Assembly (NCBI GenBank): GCA_008933995.1
Contig: WARS01000011.1
Coordinates: 15,006,016 to 15,070,015, forward strand
Direction of reading: 5' to 3'
Source: Datnioides undecimradiatus
Lineage: Eukaryota; Chordata; Actinopteri; Lobotiformes; Datnioididae
DNA length: 64,000 nucleotides
The translations under genes and the position numbers were made by a program. The notes under the pieces are model-generated. The model did not search any database. It was not told the DNA's origin and was given only the letters and a program-made list of their open reading frames with translations. Positions within the stretch are counted from its first letter, which is position 1. Every line of letters begins with the position of its first letter. Of the stretch, positions 13,260-25,030 are shown piece by piece.

Positions 13260-13454
13260 CCGTAAGGTAAGAATGACCAGCCATCAGTCCAGTTGGTATT
13301 GAGGCAGGGTCCTCTTTGTGCAGACAGGTAATCCGCTCACAACACGTGAAGTAAGTGGAAATTTCCTGCCCGTTTTTTAAATGGATCTCAAACTGGGAAA
13401 TGTTTCGTCATTGTGAGCTGCAGCTGCACGCCTCAGTGCCATTCACTGGGCAGA

Positions 13455-13478
13455 GCAGCAGCAGCAGCAGCAGCAGCA
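13455..13478. repeat. (CAG)7 trinucleotide repeat
   Basis: Seven uninterrupted CAG units followed by CAC. It lies in an open frame on either strand but without coding support, so it is treated as a simple repeat. Confidence 0.93.
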
Positions 13479-16400
13479 CTGGAACATCTGTCTCCCTGTT
13501 TTTGTCTCTTTCTGTCTCCTCGTGTAGCCTCAGCCCTCTCTCTTCTCTTCTCTGCCTCTTTATTTGTCTCTTACTCTTTTTTCCATTTTCTCTTTGTTCA
13601 CAACGTATACTCTCAACCCCTCCCACTTTGCCCTCATTATTTGTAGTTCAGTTACATTATTGAAAAGTCAGGAAGTGTTGACAAAGAAGTGAGTTTGAAA
13701 TCTACTCAGTTCACTAAGGCTAATGATCTTTTTTTACATTTGATATTAACGACAAATCAGTTATTTTCACTTTGTGCCCATCCACTGAGACCACAGTGCA
13801 ACACTTGGAGAGACAAAAGCACAAAAACTGATTTTAAAGCCGTGAATTGAAATCTTCCACAAAAACTTATCATGGAAAATCCTCCAGAGTGGTCTCTCTC
13901 TGTCTTCACCCTTCGCACATGCACGAGCAGACTTCAGAAATGAAGAGATCACATCCACAACACCACATATCATTGCGCCCTCTACACACAGACACGCACG
14001 CTCTGTCTTTGCCACCCAACACTCTGCACGGGCACCCCTCCCTCCTGTCAGCCCACTCCAGATGTACGAGGACAGAGGGAGCCCAGTCACATTCAGTCAG
14101 TCAGTCAGTCACTTTCTCCCCAGAGTGAAAGTGAAACACCACCTGCGTGTCTGTCTGCATGCGTTTCAATAGCCAGAGCTATGACCCTCTACCTCACCGC
14201 AGACCCGCCTCAAAGATTTGCTGATGGCTTCCCAAGCTGGGGGACAGTGAGGTGCTGTAGAGAGAGAGGGAGACGCACTGAGGTTCAACAATCTTACTTC
14301 CTCAAAACAAATGACTAAATGTGATGAGATCATTTCAACCGGCTCAGTTTCCAGTGTTTGATGCAAATCAACTTCTTTTTTGAATTTATATCAAGTATCA
14401 GTTTTTTAAAATCTTTGCAGTAATTTTACTTCCCCTGTCTTCTTTGGAGTTACTGACAATCATTTTTTGCAAATTTCTTGTAAAGACACATGAGAAATTG
14501 GGCTAAAAGCTGGTTAAGAGACAGGACTCTTGTATAATCCCCTTTAGCAAAACTGTTAAACAGTCATGCCATTAAATCAGATTTGACTTTGAAATTTTAA
14601 ACTTAAGTCCTAATGAGAGGTCAGGAGGGAACGTGAACTAAACAGGAAACAGGAAAATGTATTGCCTTAAAGAAAGACAATAAGTCTGAAACTAAAAGGT
14701 TCTTTCAGTGAGGGAAAAGAGAAGTTCACCTACAAACACAGGGGTGAAAAGGAAAAAAAAACACACTCCCGCTGCAGAGTGATGCTCCAACAGAGTGGTG
14801 CTCCAACACCATACTTTATGGTCCAGAGGGACCAGGCCTGAATCTGATACTGGGCCTCTTAAAGCACACATAAAGTCAGCACATCCCCTCAGCCTGGTGG
14901 GAACAGTCCATATTCCTTCAGCTTTTACGACAATCGTGGCTTTATCTGTGTGCCATTTGGACGAAGCTACGCCTCAGTCTGCTGGTCAGAGTTTCTATAT
15001 AACGTGAAGACTGTTTTAATAAGTCAGACAAAACCAAGCCGTATGATGACATTAGGCACAGTACTGCACAGGAAGAGAAGACGCTGTTAGACCCGGGATC
15101 ACACTAACAATGACTTTTGCAGATGATGTACTGCTGTTTTTTACAGTTACATGCACAAATGACACCAATGTTGGCTTCACAAAAGACTGCTGAGAGTCGA
15201 AACGTCTTGGGTTAAAGGCTGATACTTGTGTCAATACTAAATGATCAGACGTTCACACTCACCTCAGTGATCCCTTACTTAATACATTTTGGCTTTGAAA
15301 GGGTGAAATGGTTCGGTTGGGTTTTGTACGCAGCGAGGTGAAATACTTGTGCCGCCCTGAAGAGATTCTTCCCAGAAATGCTAAAAATGACTTTGACCTT
15401 GACCGTTAAATACCAAGAGCGATAGGCAGAGAAGATATTTTCCATGCCAGAACTGTCTCCAACTATCTGCTCTGGATAAGTGACATACCTTCAGTAATGA
15501 CCCAAAGTAAACAAGTAAAGTTTTCTCCTTATCGCTGGCTTGCAATTGTTCAGCGTTATCGTGTTAGGGAGGGTGCTGCAGTCTCACTTGCACTTGTGTA
15601 ACAGCTGTGTGACTGCCGCTTTAGCCTTCGGTGTCAACCCTCTTTCGTGGCTGTTTTCGTAACTCGGTATTGCAGGCAGAGGAGAAAGTTCTTGAATGGA
15701 GTGATCCTAAATATGATCCTAATAAATAACCACAGCTGGTTGCGGGGTAAAAGCACGTCACCCACTCTTCCCTCCATCACTGGTCTCTGCTAACTGCTGA
15801 GCTAACTTTTCTAACTCCACAACAAATCTCAGAGTTTGCTGCCACAAAGCCCGGGTCAAGAGGCCACTGAGACAAACAAACCCTTGTCTGTCTTTCTGTT
15901 TGGACAAGGATTTGTTCCGGAAAAGCCTTCACTCTGTCTTCCTTCCTGAGGTGTTTATTTGCACTTGGGCTCCCACCAGCACCTCAGCTGTTTACAGTGT
16001 TTGTTTGAATCGTTCCCATTTTATTTTTCAAAAAAAGAAGAAAAAAATTGTTTTGACAATCCTGGTTTGTTTCATGACCCATAAATATTTCGAGACGGGC
16101 AGGCGGATAGACATCCTTCCCATCATTGGAGGTCAACCAATTAGCTAAAGGAAGCCATCGGTCCAGAGGGTGTTTTTATTTGCATCGTGGCCATGTTTCT
16201 TTTGCTAATAGCTGTGGTTTCATGTCTGACCTCACTGGGCAGGAAAGGTGTAAAAACATTACAGCCACTTGTGTTTTCCATGTTATAGACTGGTCTTAAT
16301 TCCTCTTCTGTCTTATTTCCTCCAAGCAGGGGAGATCACTTTTTCATTTTTTTTTTGAAATTACAGCATAATTGGCCTTTAGTTTTGCAGTTTTATTCAT

Positions 16401-16689
16401 ACTATAATACAACTGGTTGTTTCTTTACTGTACTGTAAGTATTTTTTCACTATGAATGGATGATATGTCTTGAAAAGTACCCACCACAAATTCTCAATAC
16501 CAAAGGTGACGCCATAAAGTCGCTTCGTTTGTCCGACCAGCGGTTACAAATCCAAAGACAACCCCGAAGACATCCGCTCCAAACAGTGAATGTTTGACAG
16601 TCGTTTCAGCACTACACTGTAACACACAATCATACAACGGTGTGAACGTTGCCATGACAGTTTTGCATCGTTTGCATTCAGTGTTTGTT

Positions 16690-16880
16690 ATCCAGGCCTT
16701 TCAGAAGTGATACCACCATTAATCATCAAAGTCCCCCCGGATGAGAGCCATTGTAATTCCCTGAAATGAAAATGCAAATGAAAGAGAGGCCCCGGTGTTA
16801 AACGGAGATTACTTCCGACTAATCAGAATGACTCATCTCTGCCTGATTCAGCAGATATGCACTTGAGCCCCTCGCTGACT
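16690..16880. promoter_or_regulatory. Candidate conserved noncoding element C (octamer, TCF sites)
   Basis: Repeat-free block carrying a perfect POU octamer ATGCAAAT at 16772-16779, a TCF/LEF-type CATCAAAG at 16724-16731, several ATTA/TAAT cores and an AP-1-like TGACTCAT near 16829. No coding frame. Motif identities follow known consensus sites; enhancer activity is inferred. Confidence 0.35.
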
Positions 16881-18419
16881 AAAAGCTCAGCTAGTAGCAC
16901 CATCCTCCCCTCTTTTGTTCTCCGCTCCTCTTATGTGATCGAGTTCCTGTCGAAAATCAACTTCTTTACACGTTAAAGGTAGATTTTACGGACACAAAAG
17001 CATTGCATGATTATTTTTGTTGTTTAATGGACCATTGGTTTAAAACTCTAAAAGCATTCTCCAAATGTAAATGCAGGTTGTTGCGTGCTATTGCTCTTTG
17101 TCAGTTTTTCATACTGACTCACACTTTAATTGACTCAGTGAGTGTGAGCGTCCACCACCGTCTTGTAGCATCCTCCCAGGTATTTCGTTGATGATTCAGC
17201 AGCGTGCTGGCAGGAGTGGTCCGGATGTTAGGGGTTGGCTACTGGGAGGTTAATCAGGATCAGAGCTCAGATCCTCTGGCCTTGTTCAGAACCAGTAAAG
17301 CATACAGCTCTCTGTTTTCACAATACACCCTTGCCGCCATTAGTGCTGTGTCACCAGACACAGGCCTTGTATTTGTGCGTGAGAGTATCTGTGTGTGTAA
17401 GCGGAAAGGGTGTCAGGAATCAGGAACCTCCACGCACACACCTACGTACATGAGTATACGGTCACATGAATTCACCAGCACACACGTTCATGGGGACGAG
17501 TCTCATTAGCCACCTCCTGACTCAGGGTGTATTTTGAGGAAGTAAGGGCCACTGGACCCCTGCTTACTCATGCCTGGAAGTGACAAAAAGTAACTGGCCT
17601 GCTCAGACTCACACTGAAAGGCCATTCTGTGACTGGTATTGTCCTCTGAATGTGTTCACTTGCGTCCTTTCTGTTCTTCTGATCTCTCTCACACATAAGT
17701 ATCCAAGAAATATGTCTTTACAATGGAGGGAGCAAGGAATCAGTTTCATGATAATATATACAATAAAACTGTGGAGATATGTTACCCATTAGAGATTTGG
17801 CTATACCATTTGAACAAAGGTTGTAATTTGGGAAGTATCTCTGGTTTGAAGGCACTGATTGATTTAGTAGACACAAGAACACACTCTCACACTCAGTTAA
17901 AGTGAATTAACTACAGATTAATTAACTTCAGAGGCTCTATTCTAGTGCTTTTACTTTTCCCATTTTTCTTAGTGTTCCTGTTTACCATTAAAAGCTGTGA
18001 ATTGGCAGTTCACATGGATTCTTTTATTGGGAAGCAGCTGCAGAAATTGAATTGTATTTGCCCACTGCTACTTCTTTTACATGGTGTGCGCAGCAAGACG
18101 CGAACATTCGCAGCAAGTCAATCGGTTTTACGTATTACAGGGAGGAATGGGGTTAAAATAGAAACGAAGGAGCCGAGGAGTTTGGATTGAAAGGCGATCT
18201 GTAAAAACCAACATACTTCTAATATGTCAAACAAGTAAACATCAGTTGTGCGGTGCGTGCATGACACAATCTGTTTGCGGTTGCTCGGTCACGGGACGGT
18301 GTGGGTGTTCTAACCCCGTGGAAAAAAAGGCTATTATTGACCTGTTGCCAAGATTTGCTCACATTTGAAGTTTTATAGTCTGGTTTTGGGAGAAGGGTCT
18401 TTAAAACATAACTGCAGTA

Positions 18420-18420
<1 letters not shown>

Positions 18421-18459
<39 letters not shown>

Positions 18460-18460
18460 A
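18421..18460. repeat. Compound (AT)n-(GT)n microsatellite
   Basis: An AT run of about 16 bases passes directly into a GT run of about 22 bases. Confidence 0.95.
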
Positions 18461-20519
18461 TAAAGAAAGAGGCATTATTCTGTATTTTGTCATTGTTGCT
18501 GAGTTTTATTTGTTACATCTCAAACTTTCTGAGATGTGAACTTCAGTTTTGCGACCACTGTTGCGACCACTGTTCTAACAAATCTGGTTTCCCCAAGTTT
18601 ACAGAAAAGCAGTGCAGACTCAACAAAAGCGCTGTGAGATGGGTCTGATCGAGCAAAGATCACAGTGGAATGCATCGGCATCGCGCTGCTGGTTCTGTCT
18701 GAGTCACGTCGCCTAGGGCGGCATGATAATGTGACCTCAAGATGGCGTGATGTGTGACACTGAGCTATTCCCTCTATTATAAACCACAATCTGTGAAGAG
18801 GAGTGGCATCCAGCCACCATTGCCCAACTTGGGTGGCTTCCCCTCCCTTCTCATCGCATGTTGCTCACCCAGGAGAAAATTGCACAACATCAAATTAACC
18901 GAGTCTTCTTTTTTTCCACAGCAAGTGATGAACGCTCAGCCATACATGTGGAAGTTTAATTTTCCTCTTCTCCTTTCCTCGCATTTAGCCACAAACCACT
19001 TTTTTTCTCTGTTTACTGAACCCAAAATAGACTCAGTTGGGGGGAGAGAGGTACAACTCATGACACACACACACACAGTGTATTTCCAGCATGTCCTGTA
19101 GTAACCATGGCAGCGGCAGAACATGTCTCTTTATGTCTTTCACTCACTCACAGTGGGCACAGTGTGCCAATGTGGCGTGGTTGTTAAAAATAGAGTTAAC
19201 TCAGCAGAGCACTTGAAAGGATTTAGCTACCTGCAGACATTTCCTGAACAGGGCCACATTTCCTCCCCTCTTCTAGATCAACAGCCATCTAAATGAGGAC
19301 TGTGATCTGTCGTGACTGCTTCCTTTGAGGGGGAAAGACGTGACAGAGGCGATCGTGCGAGATGGAGAAACAGGGAAACCAGAGAGAAAGAGAGAGGGGC
19401 AGGCAGGGGGTTGCGTTTGATGAAAGCCTGGCTCTCTGTTTACTACGAGCTAAAAATACTTCCCAGCCTGGTTTGCAGCAGGCATGAAGAGGAGGATGGG
19501 GGGGTGGGCTGTGTACATATGTGCGTCTGTCGCCCCAAACCCAACAGCTGGAGGCTAGAAGGCTGAGAGAGGGTGCCACATCGCTGCAGGGGGAACAACA
19601 GGTGGACGAAAAGGCGTGCGGTTCAGTGTTTGTACTGTGCATATGTTTGAGTGTGTGTGTGTTTGTGTGTGTGATCGGTCTTGTGGGCAGGCGTGTGCAG
19701 AACTCACGAGTGCATACATGTACACAAGCTTTGCACACCAGTACCCCTTGTAAAATCCCCAGTCCCACATAGAGCCTGTGTCTCTGGCTAAACCCAAGCC
19801 TGAATTGTGTTATTCATGCTCTCTAATCTATTTAAATCCTAACTGAGGCAGTGCTATGAATCAAAATTAATGACCGCGTTGTTGATGCTGATGTTAAAGC
19901 TCTGGTATGAGTACTGTATTGGCCATTGACAGCAGCAGCTCGCTCACTAGGCCTCTATTTTTATGCGTGTGTGTGGGGCTGGGGGCTAGCATGTGTGTCT
20001 TTCCCCACTACTCGCTTTTACCCCGATGACAAGAGGCAATGGGCCTTCTCAAATGACAGTGACTAGGTACTGTGAGGGCGATTGTACCCAGGCAGCTGTG
20101 CATCTCTCTCTCTCCCTCTCTCCCTCAGGCTCCGTCCATATAGCTAAAATGAAACTAGTTACAGATTCTGTGATTAAATACCTTCCTGTTTGTGCAGGGG
20201 GGCAGATCAGATAAAGGTTACCACGAAGGGGAATGAGAGGGCTACAAACAAGGTAAAGCAGGCGGCCAACACACTTCCCTGGGTCATTACTGGCATACCT
20301 GAGATACTGAAAATCACACATGGGATGGCTGCAGCACTGAAGCAGGAAATTGCGTGTAGACAGCAGCAAGAGAGCGACAATAAAGGAGTCACTAGATGAC
20401 GCACTTTTCGGGAAATATCTTATTAAGATGTAAGAAAATGCATTTGAGAACATGCAGTTGAGACATTTGGTTTTGGTACAGATTAAACAATCGAGACATA
20501 TTGTTTTAATTAGTCGTCT

Positions 20520-20720
20520 TGTAGGCTAGCTGTTTTTCTGTGTTTTGCAGCCTTTGCGCTAACATAATCCAGCCGGCTGCTTTGTATTCAATGGACAATG
20601 GTTTTGATTGATTTAAATCAAGGCAGAGAAGTGATTAATTGTAATTCCTCAAGATATGGAACTATTCATTTAATCCTGGGCTTCAGGAAATAATGCTTTA
20701 ATCCTTCAAACGTGACATTT
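20520..20720. promoter_or_regulatory. Candidate conserved noncoding element D (homeodomain/Sox-like)
   Basis: Unique, AT-leaning block dense in homeodomain and Sox-type cores: GGACAATGG near 20593, TTGATTGATTTAAATCAA near 20603-20620 (partly palindromic), GATTAATTGTAATTCC near 20632 and several TAAT cores to 20705. There is no reading frame of interest and no simple repeat. The pattern resembles developmental enhancers in vertebrate gene deserts; this is inference. Confidence 0.33.
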
Positions 20721-21830
20721 TGTTTTAACATTTACGCCCTTGTATTACTGAGCAGTGGAAAGTTGCTCTTTGCAGCGGTATCTTCAATGGAGAGTCCAAA
20801 TTTCAGAAAAAAAGTTGTCATGTCCTTCTTAATTATCATCCTGGGGTGTTTTTAAAAGTGATTTGGTGTTTATTTATGCGCATTCAGCGCAAACAGGAAC
20901 CACATCTAGCTAATGCAGCACGACTTTTCATGGTGCAGACGTGTGAAGGTTTAAAACAACACAAACTATTAAAACAGAGCTAAGCTAACTGCATACGCTG
21001 TAACCACAAGCCGAGTGAAAAGATTTTTTTTAATTGTTTCATTATTTAAACTAATGTTACTGCACCTACGCGCTCAAACACAGTGGCAGCTTTAAGGCAG
21101 ATGTAGCGAGCAGAGGATATTAGGCCGCGGTGACTGGCAAAATGAGTGAAATAGTTTCATCTGGCCTTATCGGTTTCATGTCTTGTTTTGTCTGCAGAGC
21201 CTGGCGGGCCCACTGTTGGTCTTCAGGAAAGAATGTAGGGTCATCAGGCAGAGCTGATGGAGTTATTATGAAATTTGGCTCTGGAATAACACCAGACATC
21301 CCTGTCCACTTTAATGGGAAATAGCCGGTCCAGCTGTCATTCCAGCAGCATTCGGTAATGCCACAAGGAAGCTGTTTCATTCAGATATTCTTGCATTCTG
21401 CTATTTTTAATTTATCTTTAAATGAGCACATTCCCGAGAGCCTCCTGAGACCCGATGACCGCTACAGTTTCCCCGGGACTCTCCCACCAATCGTGTGCCT
21501 CTAGACACTGTCACCGGCCAACCGGGCGTCTCCGGCCTGCGTAATCGTCCTCCCCTGCTTCCCTCCAACATTTGCAGACGGCATCAAAAACATCGCTCTT
21601 CAAAAAGCCAAACAAACGTCTCTACCGAGCGCAGCTCCCACCTAACTCGCGTCCGCGTCTTTGATGGGGAAAACGGCACCATAACAAAAACAAGTGGCCA
21701 AGTGGGACGTGGGGAAAGATGCTAAATTTGGAAACAGACGAGTGGGCGACAAGATGTCTCTTCTCTCGCTTGTTCTGTCTCTCGCAGCTTTACCATTCTG
21801 TCTGCTCCTCTCCCCCCTCGTCTGTGTCTG

Positions 21831-21833
<3 letters not shown>

Positions 21834-21867
<34 letters not shown>
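21834..21867. repeat. (GT)n microsatellite
   Basis: Uninterrupted GT run of 34 bases. Confidence 0.97.
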
Positions 21868-21870
<3 letters not shown>

Positions 21871-22845
21871 GCCAGCTGTGGTCATATAGCATAATAAGGC
21901 TCTCTATCCGAAATAATAGCTTTAATGCTGGTTAAAAGGCGAAAGGGGGTTGGTTGGGGTCAGGCTGACTCCTGCGCCCAAGGATCAGCTGGCATGCCAT
22001 CGGGGGCCATGGCACCAGGCGCAGGGCCACTGTCTGGGCAGGACAGACAGCTGGCCGGGGGTGGGGCACTGGGGATTCTCCCTGTCTGGGATACACGCAT
22101 CATCTTTAATTTCCGGGACTTTACCCACACAACACTTGTTTACATCGCGTGGGTTGCATCTCGTGTTGTTTCACTCTACTTTTGTGCTTTGGATCATTTT
22201 TCGGAAAATGAAATGAGTAATACCTGAGAGGAAGCTTGTCGAGCACTGGCTGCAGACACCACTCATAACATAAATCTCAGACATGCCATCATTTGTGATT
22301 ATAGACTAAACACAGATAAATTGTTTAATTTAGAAAATATCACAAACTTCTCTTTGTTACATAGTTGACTGCAACAAATCCACAGTAACTAATAACTGCT
22401 GTGTTTAATAGTTGTGTAGTCATACATTTGATTAACTATATATTGAACATCGCACCGGTTCTAGCTTCTCAAATACTGATGCTTTATTCTTTTATATGTC
22501 ATATCATATCAGTCTAGACTGTGGGACAAACAGAACCTGTGATAGGCCTTTTCCACTGCTGCACCTTGCTGCAGTTCTACTATAATTATATACACTTCCC
22601 AGCATCTTCATCTGTTACACTTCCACAACCTAATGCGATGAACTCTGCGTTTACAAATCTAATAATGTTCTATTTTGAGTGAGATAGTCCGAGAGATATT
22701 GATTTAACAACATCCACATTACTGAAGTTGTGGTTTGGGCCAGACTATAAGAAAACCCTTTCTATGTAATGCACTCCAGTACAACATCCGCCAAAATGAC
22801 ATCAATAATAAACATAAAGTAAAAATGAATAGCTTTCTGATCGCT

Positions 22846-22877
22846 AGCTGTTGTATAGCAGAGCTGTTGTATAGCAG
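22846..22877. repeat. 16-base perfect tandem duplication
   Basis: The unit AGCTGTTGTATAGCAG occurs twice, head to tail and without mismatch, at 22846-22861 and 22862-22877. The absence of divergence suggests a recent slippage or duplication event. Confidence 0.9.
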
Positions 22878-23589
22878 CGTTGGACCTAATGAAGAGGCTG
22901 GTGAGCGTATATAACGTGTGGAAGTATTTTAGTTTCTCAGAAAACTGCACCATCTGTGTTGTTGAGGGAAATTATTTCCTGTGCATGAGCCACGATGTCA
23001 TTAGTATCCATTTCAATAGTCGCCCTGAACCTAGACCAAAGTGCTGGCACGCCCCCCTGTCATTTATAATATCAGGCTGACTGGCCTATTGATGACGAGA
23101 ACAAAGCCACAGTGTGGCCGACCTACAGCAGTGGCCGTAGTAACATGGCACCTCCCCGGTGACTGACGATGCCACGCTGGCTGCCACCACAGCCTGGCAC
23201 AGGAGGGAGGGAGGCATTGGGGTGACTGCGTATATGTGTGTGTGTGTATGCGTGTGTTTGGGGGGGGGGTGCATTTGGTGGTTGTGGCAGCTGGCAGTGA
23301 GAAGACGAGGGGGGGGGGGGTCCTCATTTATAAAGACTCCCCTGTGTGAAGCCATGCGAGGCCACACCCTGGATGCAAACTCAAACTGGCTTGCTGAGGT
23401 GCACGTACACATGCTGACACATTCATAAACACACACACACACGCTTGCACCACAAAGATATACACACACAACTATGCAGCCGGACGAACAAGGCAAGTGA
23501 CGGATTACCTTTAAAGACAAAAACCCTGCTCTGGTGCGGCGCACATCACTGCCCTTTCATATTTGTGGTGGCGCATGTGTCTGTTTTTC

Positions 23590-23800
23590 TTTTCTGCAGA
23601 TGAGTGCGCGTGATTCAAAAGCACAGCGGCCCACAGTTTTGTCCCGTTGAGTCACTGCCGCTCGGCTGATGACACGGAGCGGGGTCTCACGTAGCTGAGC
23701 TGTTTATTAGCTCTGAGGAGACAGGGGAATGTAATCAAACTGTCCTGATTGAGTCATGTGACAGCTATTCATCTTCCCACATTAGAGCCCGCGTGTAGAA
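23590..23800. promoter_or_regulatory. Candidate conserved noncoding element E
   Basis: Repeat-free block with closely packed recognisable cores: GGAATGTAATCAAAC near 23725, GATTGAGTCATGTGACAGC near 23748 (AP-1-like plus a TGACAG Meis/TGIF core), and CGGCTGATGACACGG near 23662. No coding frame. The regulatory assignment rests on motif density only. Confidence 0.3.
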
Positions 23801-24003
23801 GTATTAGTGTTTGGCCTCGGTGGATGTGTTGAAATTGTTCCTAGAAGAGAAGAGGCCTTAAATAACTAGAAACTCTGCGTGTGTGTACAAGCACACCTTT
23901 TTTTTTCTGTTTTGGATGTCTGTGTGCACACGCCTGTGGTATATTTATGTATTTGATTTGTGTATGTTGAACCATGACAGCGGTGACAACATTCAGACTG
24001 CTT

Positions 24004-24019
24004 CCCCCCCCCCCCCCCC
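24004..24019. repeat. Poly(C) run
   Basis: Sixteen consecutive C residues; the opposite strand is a G16 run prone to four-stranded structure and to sequencing error. Confidence 0.9.
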
Positions 24020-24985
24020 TGTCATTTATTGTTTATGTTGTAATATTAAGTATTAAAATGTGTCTGCCGCCGTGTTCTGTCCTCATGAGGGCCACCACAC
24101 TGGGGACCAGTTAGGAGCAGATCATGTCCAGCTGTCTGTGAGGACAAATGGTCCATCGGGCAACTGCTTATTCCCTCCACCCTCTTTTCCCTCCTTTCCT
24201 CCTCACCACCCCCGTCTACAGTGTGTTTACTTGACTTTACACGCTAAAACCCAGTTCCTGTTATTGTTTTATTAATTCGGTAACCAGGCCAAGCCAGAGT
24301 AGCTGAAAATCAGTTGGTGGAGTTTGCAGTGTTTATGGATTGATGATGGGTTTCTAATGGAGGGTAATGGACATTTGAGTTTTTAATTTTCCTAACTGGT
24401 CATAATCGCCTCACTTCTTAATAGGCACAAGTTCACTTTTGTCAAATTGTGGAGATTTTATAGAATAATGTGACCCAGTTACACCCCAACAAACTAGAGG
24501 TTTTTGATATTTGAATTAGGGTTCTGTATGTTTGTATTACAAAGTCGTCATCACATTTTTAATGTAACCAGCATATTCTTAAGAAAATATCACGGCGCAT
24601 ACAGGGAGTCTTTTTTCCTATACAGAGGGGAGTGAAACCTAAAAGCATTCCCTCTCCCACACCCGTGTTCCTCCGAGCTGACAGCAGCTTCGTCTCTTCG
24701 CAGCCTTCTCATAATTCATCTCTTTTGGCTTGTTTATGCTGCACATTTATTTTGTTTGCGGTAACATTTCCCCGACCCTCACATCTCTCAACGTGAAAAA
24801 CGCTAATGCGGCTCCAACGCGACATCAAAGCCTCTCCCGCGCCCCAACAAACGCTCTCCGGCTGTTTTGATTTAGGGCTTTTTTTTTTTTTTTTTTTTAC
24901 CTTCTCACAACATGAAAGACCAACAGTGTTTTCTGCACGTACGTATGTGCAAAGACACACGCAAGACGCACAACACCACACGGAG

Positions 24986-25030
24986 ACGCACGCACGCACG
25001 CACGCGCGCGCACTTTCTCTCTCTCTCTCG
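24986..25030. repeat. Compound GCAC/CG/CT simple repeat
   Basis: GCAC tetranucleotides pass into a short alternating CG run and then a CT run. Confidence 0.85.

Larger units (their letters stand above)
12821..20519. other. Gene-poor stretch with simple repeats
   Basis: No supported exon. Besides the arrays listed separately, there are a (CAGT)n run at about 14094-14110, a 12-base tandem duplication (unit GCGACCACTGTT) near 18551-18574, CA runs near 19063-19078 and pyrimidine-rich tracts near 13500-13620. Open frames such as the one at 19289-19768 on the minus strand are rich in Thr/His from CA repeats and resemble no protein I know. Confidence 0.55.
20721..25000. other. Gene-poor stretch with several dense blocks
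   Basis: No supported exon. Blocks worth aligning to other fish are 21110-21400 (balanced composition, few stops, no recognisable protein), 21430-21720 (GC-rich, CpG-containing) and 23590-23800. Simple repeats include (GT)n at 21834-21867, G runs near 23263 and 23311, a C run at 24004-24019 and a T run at 24879-24898. A perfect 16-base tandem duplication (unit starting AGCTGTTG) lies at 22846-22877. Confidence 0.5.

Noticed and set aside
15187-15215. CTGCTGAGAGTCGAAACGTC, resembling the core of a hammerhead ribozyme of Penelope-like elements
   Set aside because: The conserved CTGATGA is altered to CTGCTGA and no helix II or helix III pairing is evident; too weak to call.
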